Shown here: piece after piece, positions 23,109 to 34,000 of the stretch
Numbering within the stretch: the stretch's first letter is position 1
Layout: each line of letters opens with the position of its first letter
Source: Cristatella mucedo
Lineage: Eukaryota > Bryozoa > Phylactolaemata > Cristatellidae
Length of the DNA stretch: 64,000 bases
Direction: 5' to 3'
NCBI GenBank assembly: GCA_009760855.2
Contig: WPIO01000009.1
Location: 3,095,001 to 3,159,000, forward strand
Program-made: the position numbers and the translations under genes
Notes under the pieces: generated by a model
What the model was told of the DNA's origin: nothing
Databases searched by the model: none
Seen by the model: only the letters and a program-made list of their open reading frames with translations

Positions 23109-23690
23109 ATGATGGTGGCTTGCTTGAAATTTAACTGGTCCCCTGGCTTGCAGTTTAGGCTTGATTACTCAAATTTTTCTTGGCCTTGTCTACTGACGAA
23201 AGCCGGTAAGCGTCTGCAGCTCGGGATGAATATCGCTGCAAGGCTAGTAAACAAATCTCAGAGGTTCAGCCTTGTGTTTCCTTTCCTGAAAGAGTTACAA
23301 TGTTTCCTGGTTGATCAACGGATACAGACCAAAACTCACATTAACGCGAAAGGCTCGCCACGGCTAGACCCATTCATGCCCAGCTGAGCTGCTGCACCAG
23401 CCTCATCTTGCCCCCAGGTCCTCTTTGGACAACTGAGTAACTGTTCCATTCCTACGCTGTAGAACCGTTCGTACTTGCTACTTGCATGCTACTCCCTTCT
23501 TCGAGTCTCCAGCTGACTCAGCTATGCTTCTCACTTTTTCTTTGTTGCTGGAGATGAAGTCTGTTGGCTCCCGTATGCATGCCGAAAGCTGCTAGGGCTT
23601 TGAATGCGACGTAGAAGATTCGTCTGCACAACACCCACTTAGTCTGTGTGGCTTTGAGGATTTAAAGATGAAGCTGTATTGCATTACATT
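23109..23690 (+). mobile_element. LINE (second, CR1/L2-like family), 3' end
   Basis: C-terminal RT peptides KRLQLGMNIAARLVNKS, FPFLKELQCFLVDQRIQTKT and AELLHQ appear in shifting frames. They are followed by a 3' UTR with CTGACTCAGCTATGCTTCTC and CACCCACTTAGTCTGTGTGG. There is no (ATT)n. The same family occurs antisense four times in BRMS1L introns. Confidence 0.8.
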
Positions 23691-24689
23691 ATAAACAAAT
23701 GTTGCATTCTCGCTTCTTCCGATTGCCTGCTGCCGCCACAGCCGTTCATATTGAAACGAGTCCTCCTATATTTTCAGATTCTGAATGTAAATGCTCGTCT
23801 TTTCCGAAAGCATCCAAAAAGAATGGTGATCGTCAAGCAGAAAGTCAGTCTACCACGGTGGCTAAGGGCGCCCGCACCGGGTCTGAGCCCTCTCTAAAGA
23901 ATCAAAATGGCGAACTTAATTAAGACAGGCAGAGGCCACAACACCAGGAAGAACATTCATAGTACAACCGACGCGCATGAATGTGATGACTTTTAGCATA
24001 CTAAAAGAAGATTCTGTTTTTGCTTAAGCAGTTGCACCAACACAATATTGGCCTTCGCTGTCCTTCGGCCTGGACGCCGACTGTTCCGTCCACGAGTTTG
24101 TGCAGATTGAGCGGGCTCTTACGTCCGAAGGACTTATCGTGACGATCGTTCATTACCATCGCTGGGACTCAGCGAGTGCGAAGGGGTACAGCTTTGGATT
24201 CTAGTGCACAGAAACCAGCTCATCTTCTCTGCTGGCAATCATCCTTCAGCTTTCCATGCCACGTTTCCCCTACTCTTATGAAGTGAGATGTTCACATGTG
24301 CCGCAAGAGTTGCCAAATTGTCGGGGTGTGCATGTGTTTTGGCTTGCTGTGCAATCCGGATTTCAGACCTATGCTGTCGCATCTAAGTAACTCCACGTAT
24401 TCAATTTTAAGATACAACTTTCATGTCTTGCGATCGCTAGGTCATCACTTCCTTTCCAGCACCTTGGCCAGATCGGGTCCATTTGCCTTTTTTCTTTGGT
24501 CAGCCTCAGTTACGTCACTGCATAAACTCGCGGACATTATGTGATATGTTTTACTTGAATGTAGACCTATCGAAGGCATTCAATATCACTTATTAATCAT
24601 GGCTATTTTAATGTCTACCGTAAACCACAGGCCATCTGGACGAGGGTATACAGTGTGCATTAGCCAGAGGAGCCAACTATTTTTACGCA
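23691..24689. other. No recognisable gene
   Basis: About 1 kb. A short tRNA-like motif (ACGGTGGCTAAGGGCGCCCG, about 23860) may be a SINE scrap; nothing else was recognised. Confidence 0.4.
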
Positions 24690-24960
24690 ACGACAACTAC
24701 TCTTCTACTGCCGACTATAGCTCATCCTTTTCAACGGTCCTGAGCTGCTACTTCCATGCTACTCACTACCTCAACTGCTCTCCCGACTCTGCTATGCTTC
24801 CCACTTTCTCTTTGTTGCGTGAGACGAAGTCTGTTGGCTATCGAATGCGTACCTAAAGCCGCTTAGGTTGTGAGTGCGCTAGACAAAACTCTCCTGCGTA
24901 ACACCCACATGGTCTTTATGACTTTGTGGAGTTACAGACGGAGATACATTACAAAAACTC
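24690..24960 (+). mobile_element. LINE (second family) 3' UTR fragment
   Basis: Matches 23440-23690: CTGCTACTTCCATGCTACTC, CTCTGCTATGCTTCCCACTT, GACGAAGTCTGTTGGCT and ACACCCACATGGTC. It contains no RT coding sequence. Confidence 0.7.
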
Positions 24961-25539
24961 GTCCAGAATGTCGTCAAGTGTCCTTAAGTATGTGGCCATT
25001 TCACTAGTGAGTACATGTTCGACGGAGGATTGAGAAGCCGAGGCGATGAAGATATTTTCGTCCGAACAGTGCCAAATTCAAGGGTTGCAAAGCTTCTCGA
25101 TTCACAGACGATTCTGGACTGAGGAAAGCCAGGATTAGAGCGCTGGGTTAGCACGGGGTTTGGAGCGGAGCCCCTCACCCATGTAAAGGGGGCGTCCCTT
25201 CAGCGCCTGTGGCAAAGGGAACATTGGTCGAAATGACGCCAACTGGCCAAGCATACATAGCCAGCCGCTGTACAAGCTCGGCCGATGGCCGCTCGACTGG
25301 GTGTTAGACTCGGTTCCCACCTACCAAGCAAGGGGTGGCAGCTGCCATCCCCTGCCACCCCCTGGTTTCGCCTCTGTTTCTGGATACCGAAGAGGACACG
25401 TATTGCGAACTGAATGAGATCCGTATGAGGTCAGACATGCGGAATTTTGTGATTGTTGAGGTTGACAATATACAGAGATGAGGCAGAGTTGGTTAGAGAG
25501 CGTGTGGCCTTTATTGAGAGTGCGGCTATGCTCATGATC

Positions 25540-25542
<3 letters not shown>

Positions 25543-25612
<70 letters not shown>
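25543..25612. repeat. (GA)n microsatellite inside a LINE copy
   Basis: About 70 bp of GA at the truncated edge of the - strand LINE at 25615-26125. The Ser-Leu ORF through it is not a gene. Confidence 0.95.
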
Positions 25613-25614
25613 AT

Positions 25615-26125
25615 TAATCGGAATTTTAAATGCCATTGATATATGCAACAAGGAGATGAGAAAACTCGACATGCTGGAGGGCTGGGTGGGATCAAAGCAA
25701 AGGTACACGTGAGTGTCATCTGCATAGAACTGAAAGCCTAGATGTGCCTGGCAATCTCATTGGCAAGAGGGAGGGTATAAATCGTGAAAAGAACAAGACC
25801 AAGCACCGATCCCTGAGGTACCCCTTATTTTAGAGGATCCTCGGATGATCTGCGTCCATTCACATCAATAATCTGGAGTCTCCCACTGAGATAAGACCTG
25901 AACCATTGCAGTGCAGTGCCAGCGCTTCCCAGGCGAGATGAGAAGCGCTCGAGAAGGACTTGGTGATCGATAGCATCAAAGGCTGCCGAAAGATCGAGAA
26001 AAACAAACAGAGATACTCTACCTAAATCTGCATTCCTAACAAATTCGTTATAAACCCGAAGCAATGCTGACTCTGTTGAGTGATTAGCTCTAAAACCAAA
26101 CTTGAACTTCTTACTTTGGCATCTG
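25615..26125 (-). mobile_element. CR1/L2-like LINE RT fragment
   Basis: The best-preserved RT core in the window, read on -: [59 protein letters not shown], then GVPQGSVLGLVLFTIYTLPL and a decayed active-site block. It stops at the (GA)n at 25612. Confidence 0.9.
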
Positions 26126-26137
26126 ATTATAAGCGTT

Positions 26138-26450
26138 GTCACGAGCTGGCTACGCCCAGCCGTCGTGGGTATTGAAGTAATGGCTGACGCTGTGCGTATG
26201 AAGTACTTTCTTGTACGTACTGCACATATGGAGAACAGCAAGTGACGTGCTGGGTCCGCTTGGCTTATCTACCCACCGAGTTCTTCCGCTCGAGACGGCG
26301 GACCCACTTGCTTGCAGCAGTTGCTTGCAGGCCCGCATGCTGGCCGTGCGGTCCGGTTCCGCGTCTCCGCAATAAACGGCATCTGCTTGAGCCGTCTTGA
26401 TCTGTGCGCGACTGCCCGCATAAAGATAACAGGGCGGATAACTCGCCGGA
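26138..26450. mobile_element. Possible solo LTR
   Basis: A block of about 310 bp with TGTCACGAGC near its left edge, an internal AATAAA (about 26372) and GATAACA near its right edge. The TG...CA ends and central polyadenylation signal are LTR-like. I saw no clear target duplication, primer-binding site or internal retroviral domain, so this is tentative. Confidence 0.3.
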
Positions 26451-26816
26451 GCTCGGTGCAGATAATTTCTGTACTAGATAGAGCAGCATTGACCTTTCAA
26501 CTGACCCTTGCCGCCAGTACCATCCTTAGGATATTGTGTGCCCGGGGACCGACTACACAGATGGCGCTCCCACCCCGTATGAGGCGCTCATTTTGGCGCC
26601 CCCTGACTTAGCGCCCTGATCCAGCGCCCGGGGACCCATGGTACCCAGCCCCCTTCGGTACGCCACTGCATGCGGCCCTCTTTGGAAGCAGCTTTGGAAT
26701 AACGGAGCTTCGCGAGGCACGCGAGCCGCCTGAGGCCGTTTTGGACCTTTTCAGGCCTTAAAAAATGAACAGCAGATCCGTCCGGAGACGGAATCCCAAA
26801 ACTGGTCGCCGAAGTA

Positions 26817-26985
26817 ACTTGGTTTGACCCAGTGGTAAATGTGCTCGCCTTTAGTGACCGAAGTCAAGGTGAATCTATTTGATGACCGAGGTCGTGGGCT
26901 CGAGCCCCGTGGCTAATGTGAAACGTCTACATGTAGACTAAGTTCTCTTAGGATGCTATACATATGAATTATATTTGTTTTTATT
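26817..26985 (+). mobile_element. tRNA-derived SINE (family A)
   Basis: The head GGTTTGACCCAGTGGTAAAT and GAGGTCGTGGGCTCGAGCCC is complete, with a GTCAAGGTGAAT insertion shared with 56909-57062. The tail GACTAAGTTCTCTTAGGATG and CTATACATATGAATTA matches the LINE-like end. Confidence 0.82.
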
Positions 26986-27831
26986 CTGTGTAGCCTCTCT
27001 CTGGAGAAAAACCCGGGCATTGCTCACTACGGCACTCCGCCAAAGAGAGCCTACGAAGCGCTACTCAAAGCATGATACCCCACCGTGGAATTCCGGTAGC
27101 CAGACGGAAGAGCTACCAGGCTCTTGGTGGGAGGCTTAAGGTGCATATCCGAGGGTGCCCCTCTTTCAGGACGTCTTCGAGGGGATGATAGCTGCCTATC
27201 TCTTGCCTACAACCCTAACGTGAATAATCATTTCCCGTGCATGAGGGGCTATAAAAAATAGTTACTACACCAAACAAAACGGAACGCTACGAGTTCCCCG
27301 AAGGCTTTAAATTTCATGTGGTAAACTAGTACGCGCTAGCTCGTCTAGGACTGCCTAGCCTCGTAAATTTAGACATATGCAAGGACCAGGCCTCGATTCT
27401 CTTCTGTCAGCGCCATGTGTTGGCTGCGTTTAGCGAGATCCGGCTTTGCGGCCGCGTTGGCGCCGCCCATTTCCGGTCGAGCAGCTTGGGGATGACGCTT
27501 GCGAGCAATTAAAGCCGACGAATGAGATTAGACGGGCACCGATTTCAAGATTCGCCGCCTAATCGAGCGACGCCACATGTGAAAAAACTGCTGGTGTGGT
27601 CATCTTTTCTGATGATCTAAGATTTAATCGTACACCCAAGTTACCGATGGCCACAACAGTCGAAAAAAGTCGGCTTGTTCTTCAAGCCCGCACTTATTTA
27701 GTAGTGTTACAATTACCTTCGAAAACAGATCGGAGATGGAGCTTCTACGGTAATAGGAGCACAAAACGACGCCATGACCTGTTTTTAGGACGAGCCTTTT
27801 GACCGGTTAATTTGGCATACCACCCACAGCC
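26986..27831. other. No recognisable gene
   Basis: About 850 bp, GC-rich in places (27000-27200, 27400-27560). No domain was recognised. Confidence 0.4.
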
Positions 27832-28000
27832 ATTTGCATGCTGACCCTGTGCAAGTCACCTCTAACCATGTTGTTCGTGTTGTTTATCAAGCATGTTATT
27901 GCTCACCATTCGGTCGCATTTGCCTTTGCAGCAAACTTAAAGCACCTGGAAAGAGATTGAGTTCTCTCAGGGCGCTTTATCAAGTGAATTATCATTATTA
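27832..28000 (+). mobile_element. LINE 3' UTR and tail
   Basis: Carries CATGCTGACCCTGTGCAAGT, TAACCATGTTGTTC, GCAAACTTAAAGCACC, the hairpin AAGAGATTGAGTTCTCTCAG and an ATTATT end. Confidence 0.85.
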
Positions 28001-28019
28001 TTTGAGATGAAAATAAAAA

Positions 28020-28182
28020 TAAATATAATTCTTTTGCATAGCACCCTGAGAGAATGTAATCTCTATCCAGGCGCTTCGCATTTTTCACGGAGCGCAAGCT
28101 CACGACCTGAGTCATCAAATGCATTTACCTTGACCCCGGTCGCTATAGGCAAGCATCTTTACCACCGGGCTGTACCAGCGAT
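28020..28182 (-). mobile_element. tRNA-derived SINE (family A)
   Basis: Reverse complement: AATTCTTTTGCATAGCACCC, AGAATGTAATCTCTATCC, then the tRNA-like head CTCACGACCTGAGTC and ACCACCGGGCTGTACCAG. Confidence 0.78.
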
Positions 28183-29424
28183 ATTCACCTATTTCGTAGA
28201 GTTAGTTGGAAGTTTTATATATAGAAACAAGTGGTTAGTCTCTAATGTGGAATAGAGTCATTATGCAACTTCTAGCAGCAATTTATTAGCAAAATAGCGA
28301 AACATGAATCAATTTTAGAAATACGAAAATGGCAGAGCGTCAACAATGGCCCCAACTCCTATGGCTGACCGATTTTACGTAAAGGTGGAGATGCACAGGT
28401 AGCTTATTAAACTGCAGCTGCCCTTTCAAGCACGAACAAATCCAGTCAATTAATGTCTTGGTTGCTGCATGCAACCAGCAATCTCGATTATAGTCAGCGG
28501 CTCGCCTAGCATATTGGCGGGGCTGCTTTTTACCTAAGTGTGGACAATTCAAATAAAAAAGAGCTTGTCGGAGCAAGAGTATAGCCAGCCTCAAGCGTCC
28601 GAGTTTTTGAAAATACACTCTACGCAAAACACGCCGGAAAGGTCTCTACGACGCAATTGCGTCTCTCCGAAGCTTCACACATGATCCACTGGGGTTGGGG
28701 AGGGGATATGGTGGTGGCAGCAATCCGGAATGACGCGCACTGACTCGGAATGACGTAGAGATGAGCCTCCGCGCTCCAAGTGTGTGAATGGCTTAGTGCT
28801 AATTTTTCCATTATGAAAATAAAACCTAACTGGATGGCCTCCTCAAAGTCTCCAAAGCAAAGAACGCGCGAAGCATGCGAAAGCGCAGCTCAGCGCTCCA
28901 CTCCGAGTAAATACGCCCGCAATCCTAAAATGCCAAGCTCTGACCACAGAAAACTTCAAACATGGCAACTAAAATTAGTTAACAATCTTAGATATTAGGA
29001 AGAAGTTCGAAACTCTGTTACGCACTCCATGGTACTTTACTCGAGCTGTTTTGGTTAAGCTGGAATTCTGGAATTGCGAGCTGGAATTCAAAGCTCCAAC
29101 TCTCTGCTTGAGATCATTATTGGACTGCAAGAACGACCATAAGTACACTGCCGGGGCTCATAAAGTACTTTTTTGAAAATTTGGACATATTGCCAACATA
29201 GTGACCTTGATCTAGTGGCTTGATCTGAGCCCATAAGGTCTTTTATGGGACAATATCAACCAGCGGCCAAGGCAGATGTGTTCGGCCTACGTCAGTAGCC
29301 CACCTTTGCAATTAACTTCATGGTCTGTGGAATGTGTGACAGTGAAAGAGACGACGAAGAAGCTTGTCACTTCGATGGCTGGCCAGATAGAAGAGGTATT
29401 AGAGAATCATATTGGGACGATTGT
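28183..29424. other. No recognisable gene
   Basis: About 1.2 kb. ORFs at 28340-28627 (-) and 28780-28998 (+) have no recognisable similarity. Confidence 0.4.
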
Positions 29425-30515
29425 CATAATCCCTCTTGCCGACTTAATCACCAAGCACAACCTCGGCTTTCATTTCTATGCGGATGACACACAGCTGTAT
29501 CTGCACATTTTTCTCTCACATCTTTCAAGAAATTCTCGGCTGCTGGTTCTTTCAGATGCTGCGGCAAAGAGTGACCAGAGACCTCATACTGCCTGACACA
29601 GTCGGTGCGCTACTTGATTTCAAGCGAGTCGATCTCTTATTTCCCTTATTGCATTTACACTTGGAAGGTAACACACTTTTTCTAATTTAATCATGATAAA
29701 AACAAGATTAATAATTATTGGAAAACAAGTGTTACTCGTAAATTAGAAAAAAATATCCTTCAGAATGGGACAGCATAACGCCGGTTGCATCCGAATGAAA
29801 TCTACGTGTTCTGTTGCGAAGTGACAGTTCACTAGACGACGATATCAGTTCCACAGTCAAGTCTGCCAACTTTCAGCCGGGTGAAATTGCGAAATTCTGA
29901 CCTGCTAAGACGGGGATACTACATCTTAGTTGGTAAATGCATTTGCGACATCCCGTATCGACTTCTGTAACTCACTACTTCCATATCGTCCGGCCTGCGA
30001 GCTTTAACAGTTGATGCAAAACTATGTGGGTAGCACTGTCACAGCTGCCTTATTGAACCACTTCTCACCAACCTGCACCTAAAGCAGTGTACCAACTTCA
30101 AAGTTGTGTCAGTCTTTTTGAATTAGATCCTTCATTCTCTTGCTTCAGCCTATCTGTCTGAACTAATTCCCAATCAAGCTTGTCATCTTATCACCTCCAA
30201 TTCAAATCATTTAGCTGAGCCTTGAACCAAACTCAGATTATATGGAGACCGTGCTTCTCATTCTTATGCTCCGAAGATCCCGAACTCACTCTCGATAATG
30301 TCGCACTATCCCGTGATTTGACGATTTTTAAATGAAGCTGAAACCCCAACTGTTCCTCGCTACTCTTGGTGGTTTACTTGTTACCTGTCATCGGTGTGCT
30401 AATGCCTGCTGAGACTGTGCTATTCATCATGAGCCATGACGAAATGCTTCCCTTACAGCTTATGTGAAGGGCTTAGAAATATAATTTGTTCTCTGTTGGC
30501 GTTCTACAAGTACAT
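29425..30515 (+). mobile_element. CR1/L2-like LINE, RT active site to tail
   Basis: Begins with the intact active-site block IPLADLITKHNLGFHFYADD followed by TQLYL, then decays. C-terminal traces include NSLLPYRPAC and VVSVFLN-type peptides, then GDRASHSYAP-like sequence (about 30245) and a worn 3' UTR to about 30515. Confidence 0.82.
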
Positions 30516-30646
30516 TATTGATATCGCCCGATTAACAGATTCGATTAATAATAAGGAGCTCTACAAATACTCAGCTCCAGGAATATGGTATGCGAGATAT
30601 ATCTGCGAGATAGCTAGTCCAGAATGCCTCAGAATCATGAGGTTAT

Positions 30647-30782
30647 GCTAGTGTTGACTGCTGCAGCTTGCCCCTCCCATTGTTTCACTCTAAGCTCTGT
30701 ATGCTCCCGGTATAATGACCCTCCCACAACAAGGAGTTACATAGCTCTAGGTGGGGGGCAAGCTGAATGTGTCAACACTAGC
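30647..30782. mobile_element. Hairpin MITE-like palindrome
   Basis: A 136-bp near-palindrome. The left arm GCTAGTGTTGACTGCTGCAG-CTTGCCCC is the inverted repeat of the right arm GGGGGGCAAGCTGAATGTGT-CAACACTAGC. The interior also pairs (AAGCTCTGTATGCTCC against GGAGTTACATAGCTCT). There is no clear target duplication. It lies 250 bp upstream of the BRMS1L coding start. Confidence 0.65.
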
Positions 30783-31032
30783 GTCGCTCACTATTACCTC
30801 AAATTCTGGAGTCCGTTTGTCGCATAAATTCTGAAATGATATTTCTATTGGTTTTGGAGCGTTTTTTGCTCTTTAGTTTGCGGGATACGCTTACCGACCA
30901 GTATCAACTGCTTTACCGCGCCCCTTTTCACCGGAAGTACTAGAGCGCAAGTCACATTTATGCCGCGGAGTGTGGGCTATTCGCATTGCTGATTCGGCGC
31001 GGTGTTTCCTCCGAGACCCCGAGACGCCTGAA

Positions 31033-34000
31033 ATGCCTGATCGAGATGAAAAGAATGAAACAGAGGAAGAGGAGATGGACCAGGAGAGTGTCGGAGACAG
31101 TATAAAGAGTGATGAAGAAGAGTCGGAAGCGGAATGTAGCTCGGAATCTGAAGAGAGCTCAGGTGAGTCTACGCCGGCAGTAGATCGCCGAGCATGCAGA
31201 GAATGTGCAAAACTATCGTATTTATTCCAGTGTCTACAGTGAAAGTGTGACTCTTAGAGCTCAGCTACCGTCAGGCGTGGCCGAAATTGGTTTTTTGTAG
31301 CTTAACCCCTCCTTGTCCACGTCCGTTTCTTGGGTAGCTATGCTTGCCCACTTAAACTCGAAATGTATCTTTCAAAAAGTCCTTGCAAGGGTGAAAGTAG
31401 GGATTTGCTGAGCGCTCTTTGCCGAAATTCGGCACTATTCGGCTCTTTCGAGTCTGAACTTTATTTGCCACTCGTACGAGACTTTCGGTTTTGTGGGCAA
31501 AGACACCAAGAGTGTCAGTCGGTTGATAAACCGGTTGCTCTAGACTAGATTTCTTATGTAGTTGCTGCCATTGTGAAGTGCATATGACTTCACTTTTTAT
31601 ATTTTTGAGTTAGATTGTTCGTGGTTTTTAGTCATATCCAACCTCCAAGTGGTAAAACTTCAAATACTAGCTGAGAGGTAGCACTATGAATACACGTGTT
31701 AGTCGGCAGCCATAAGGACGTCATAAATTACAGTCACAACCCGTGTTTGTAGTTGATGGCATTTTTGGCACCTAGCTGTGGCTATGGGCATGGCTGGGAG
31801 TTGCTCTGTAAACCGGCTGGCCTCGAACTAGTGCACGTGTATGTTTGCAGGCTTAGTCTTATGATGCGAGTTCGTCGTGATTCAGAGGGCAATGATGCAC
31901 AGGCTGCTGTAGAAAGCTAGGGGAATTTAGGAGTAAGCAAGCTTGATGATCACATGAAAACAGCACTGGTTTGCCCACTGGTCAGCATACAATAGCTGGA
32001 AGTATATTTCTATATCTGTGCTAAGCGTTTCTTGGCCATCCGAGGACAAATACACCATTCGGGCATCGCTCTATCAGGCTGCAGCTCAGATGTCAATTAG
32101 ATTTAATCCATGCAACACTATTCTCACTGTCATATGCCAGCTGATCTTCAGCATGCTGTCGCCTTTGCATGTCAGTACGTGCAAATGTACGTGTATGCAT
32201 AAGTGTCATGCTCAGGGAGTGAGTGAATGCAGGTTTGTTGCATATCTGTGCAGTCCCCTATACTCGTTCTTGTGTGCACCGGCACCTTAAATGCCTGTAG
32301 TGTATAACGACAATCTCTGCCCCACAGATATGGACGATGAGGAGTTTGCACTTAGACGTGAGGCGTGCACGCATAGCATAGTCGAGCTCGAGAAGGCCTT
32401 CGCCGATCTGCGGGAACAGTAAGTCGGTTAACCTGGCGTCCTGCGTTTCCTGCCGGTACCTCCGAAGTAGTGCCATTCCTATTACACACCCTCCACCCTC
32501 GGTGTGCATCGTCTTATGTCTGCCTCATGTAGGTACTGCGGTGAGCGAGGAGCACAAGCAGACTCCAAGCTTGAAGAGCTTCGGCGGGGCAATAGTGACT
32601 GCTCCGATCCCGAGTACACGCAGCCCCTGCAGGAACTGCACGACCAGATGAACACGCGGACCGAAGTGGCAGGTAGGCTACATTCCTGCTGCAGCTACTG
32701 TATTGAAATGTAATGCATCTTTGTCTGTAGCTCCACAAAGCCACAGAGGCGTTATGCAGGAGAGTTTAGTATAGCGCCTTCAAAGCCTCGGTGGCTTTTG
32801 GTATGCATTCAGTAGCCAACAGACTTTATCTCACTCAAAAAAGAGGAAGTGAGACACATAGCTGAGTCAGGAGAGCTGTTGGGGTAGTGAGTAACGTGAA
32901 AGTAGCAGCCCAGGAGAGCTGGAAAGAGTGTGCAATAGTCGGCAGCAGCAGAGTAGTTGTAAGAATCATGGAATTGAGTTCCATTGTCGAGGACCTGCAG
33001 AGCTAAAGCTTCTCTTACAGACGGTCTTTAAGCTTAGGAATTCAACAGCTAATTTATTGTCCAAATAGGACCTGATGGCACGAGGAGGCTGAAACTGGTG
33101 AAGTAGTTTGGCTAGGTATGAAGGAGCCGGGCCACGTGGTCGGACCTGTGGGATTTATAAATTAGCCTTGCAGCCATATTCATCAGCAGCAGTGGCATAG
33201 TGGCTTTTTTCGGTAGCCCAGCCAAAAGCAATTACAATAATCTAGCCGAGACAGAATCAAGGAGTTGATTAAATTTTTTGAAAGCCACCACGGAAGCCAG
33301 TTCCTGCCAGACAAGCTTTCAGTTTATGTGTTGCTGAAGCAGATTCCGACGGTTAGTTACAGCCGAGTATCGTCAGCATAAAAGTGATAGCCAATTCCGT
33401 GCGCCCAGATCACTTTTCACAGAAGTTGAGTAGCTACTGCAGCCGCTTTTGCTCAAACGTAGAAGGACGTTCTCGTTGCCTTTGGTTTGGCCTCTCTGGT
33501 GAGTGTTTTATAATAATAATTATTATTATTATTAATATTATGATAGGTCGTTGGTATAGCCCCTAAGAGAATTTGATCTCTGTCCAGATGCTCTACCACT
33601 TCCTTCGATAGATTCATAAGACAATTATTAGTGACTGCACGACAGCAGTCATGCAAAAGCAGGCTAATGCCATGCTTAGGCCAACTTGCTGAAGCAAGCA
33701 AGAAGGCACTCATGGCCATCGGTTGGTAAGACAACATCAGAACCTGCAATCTTGTCTGCTTGCCTCTCCAGGGTGATCTTTTTGTTACTTTGGCACTGCA
33801 AAGGTGTATGCTGTAGGGTGGTAGCCCCTTACCCCAGGTCGACCATTTATAAGCAGATTTGTGCCCAATCGTGTGAGTAGGCCATGCGATGGTGTATATA
33901 GTTAGCTCTAGGTAGTCGTGGGAATAGCTGCAGCTGTATGCAGTGGTATATGCTGCTAAAACTTGCTGCCCATATTTAGGCTCGTCTTTTTTAGCAGGGC

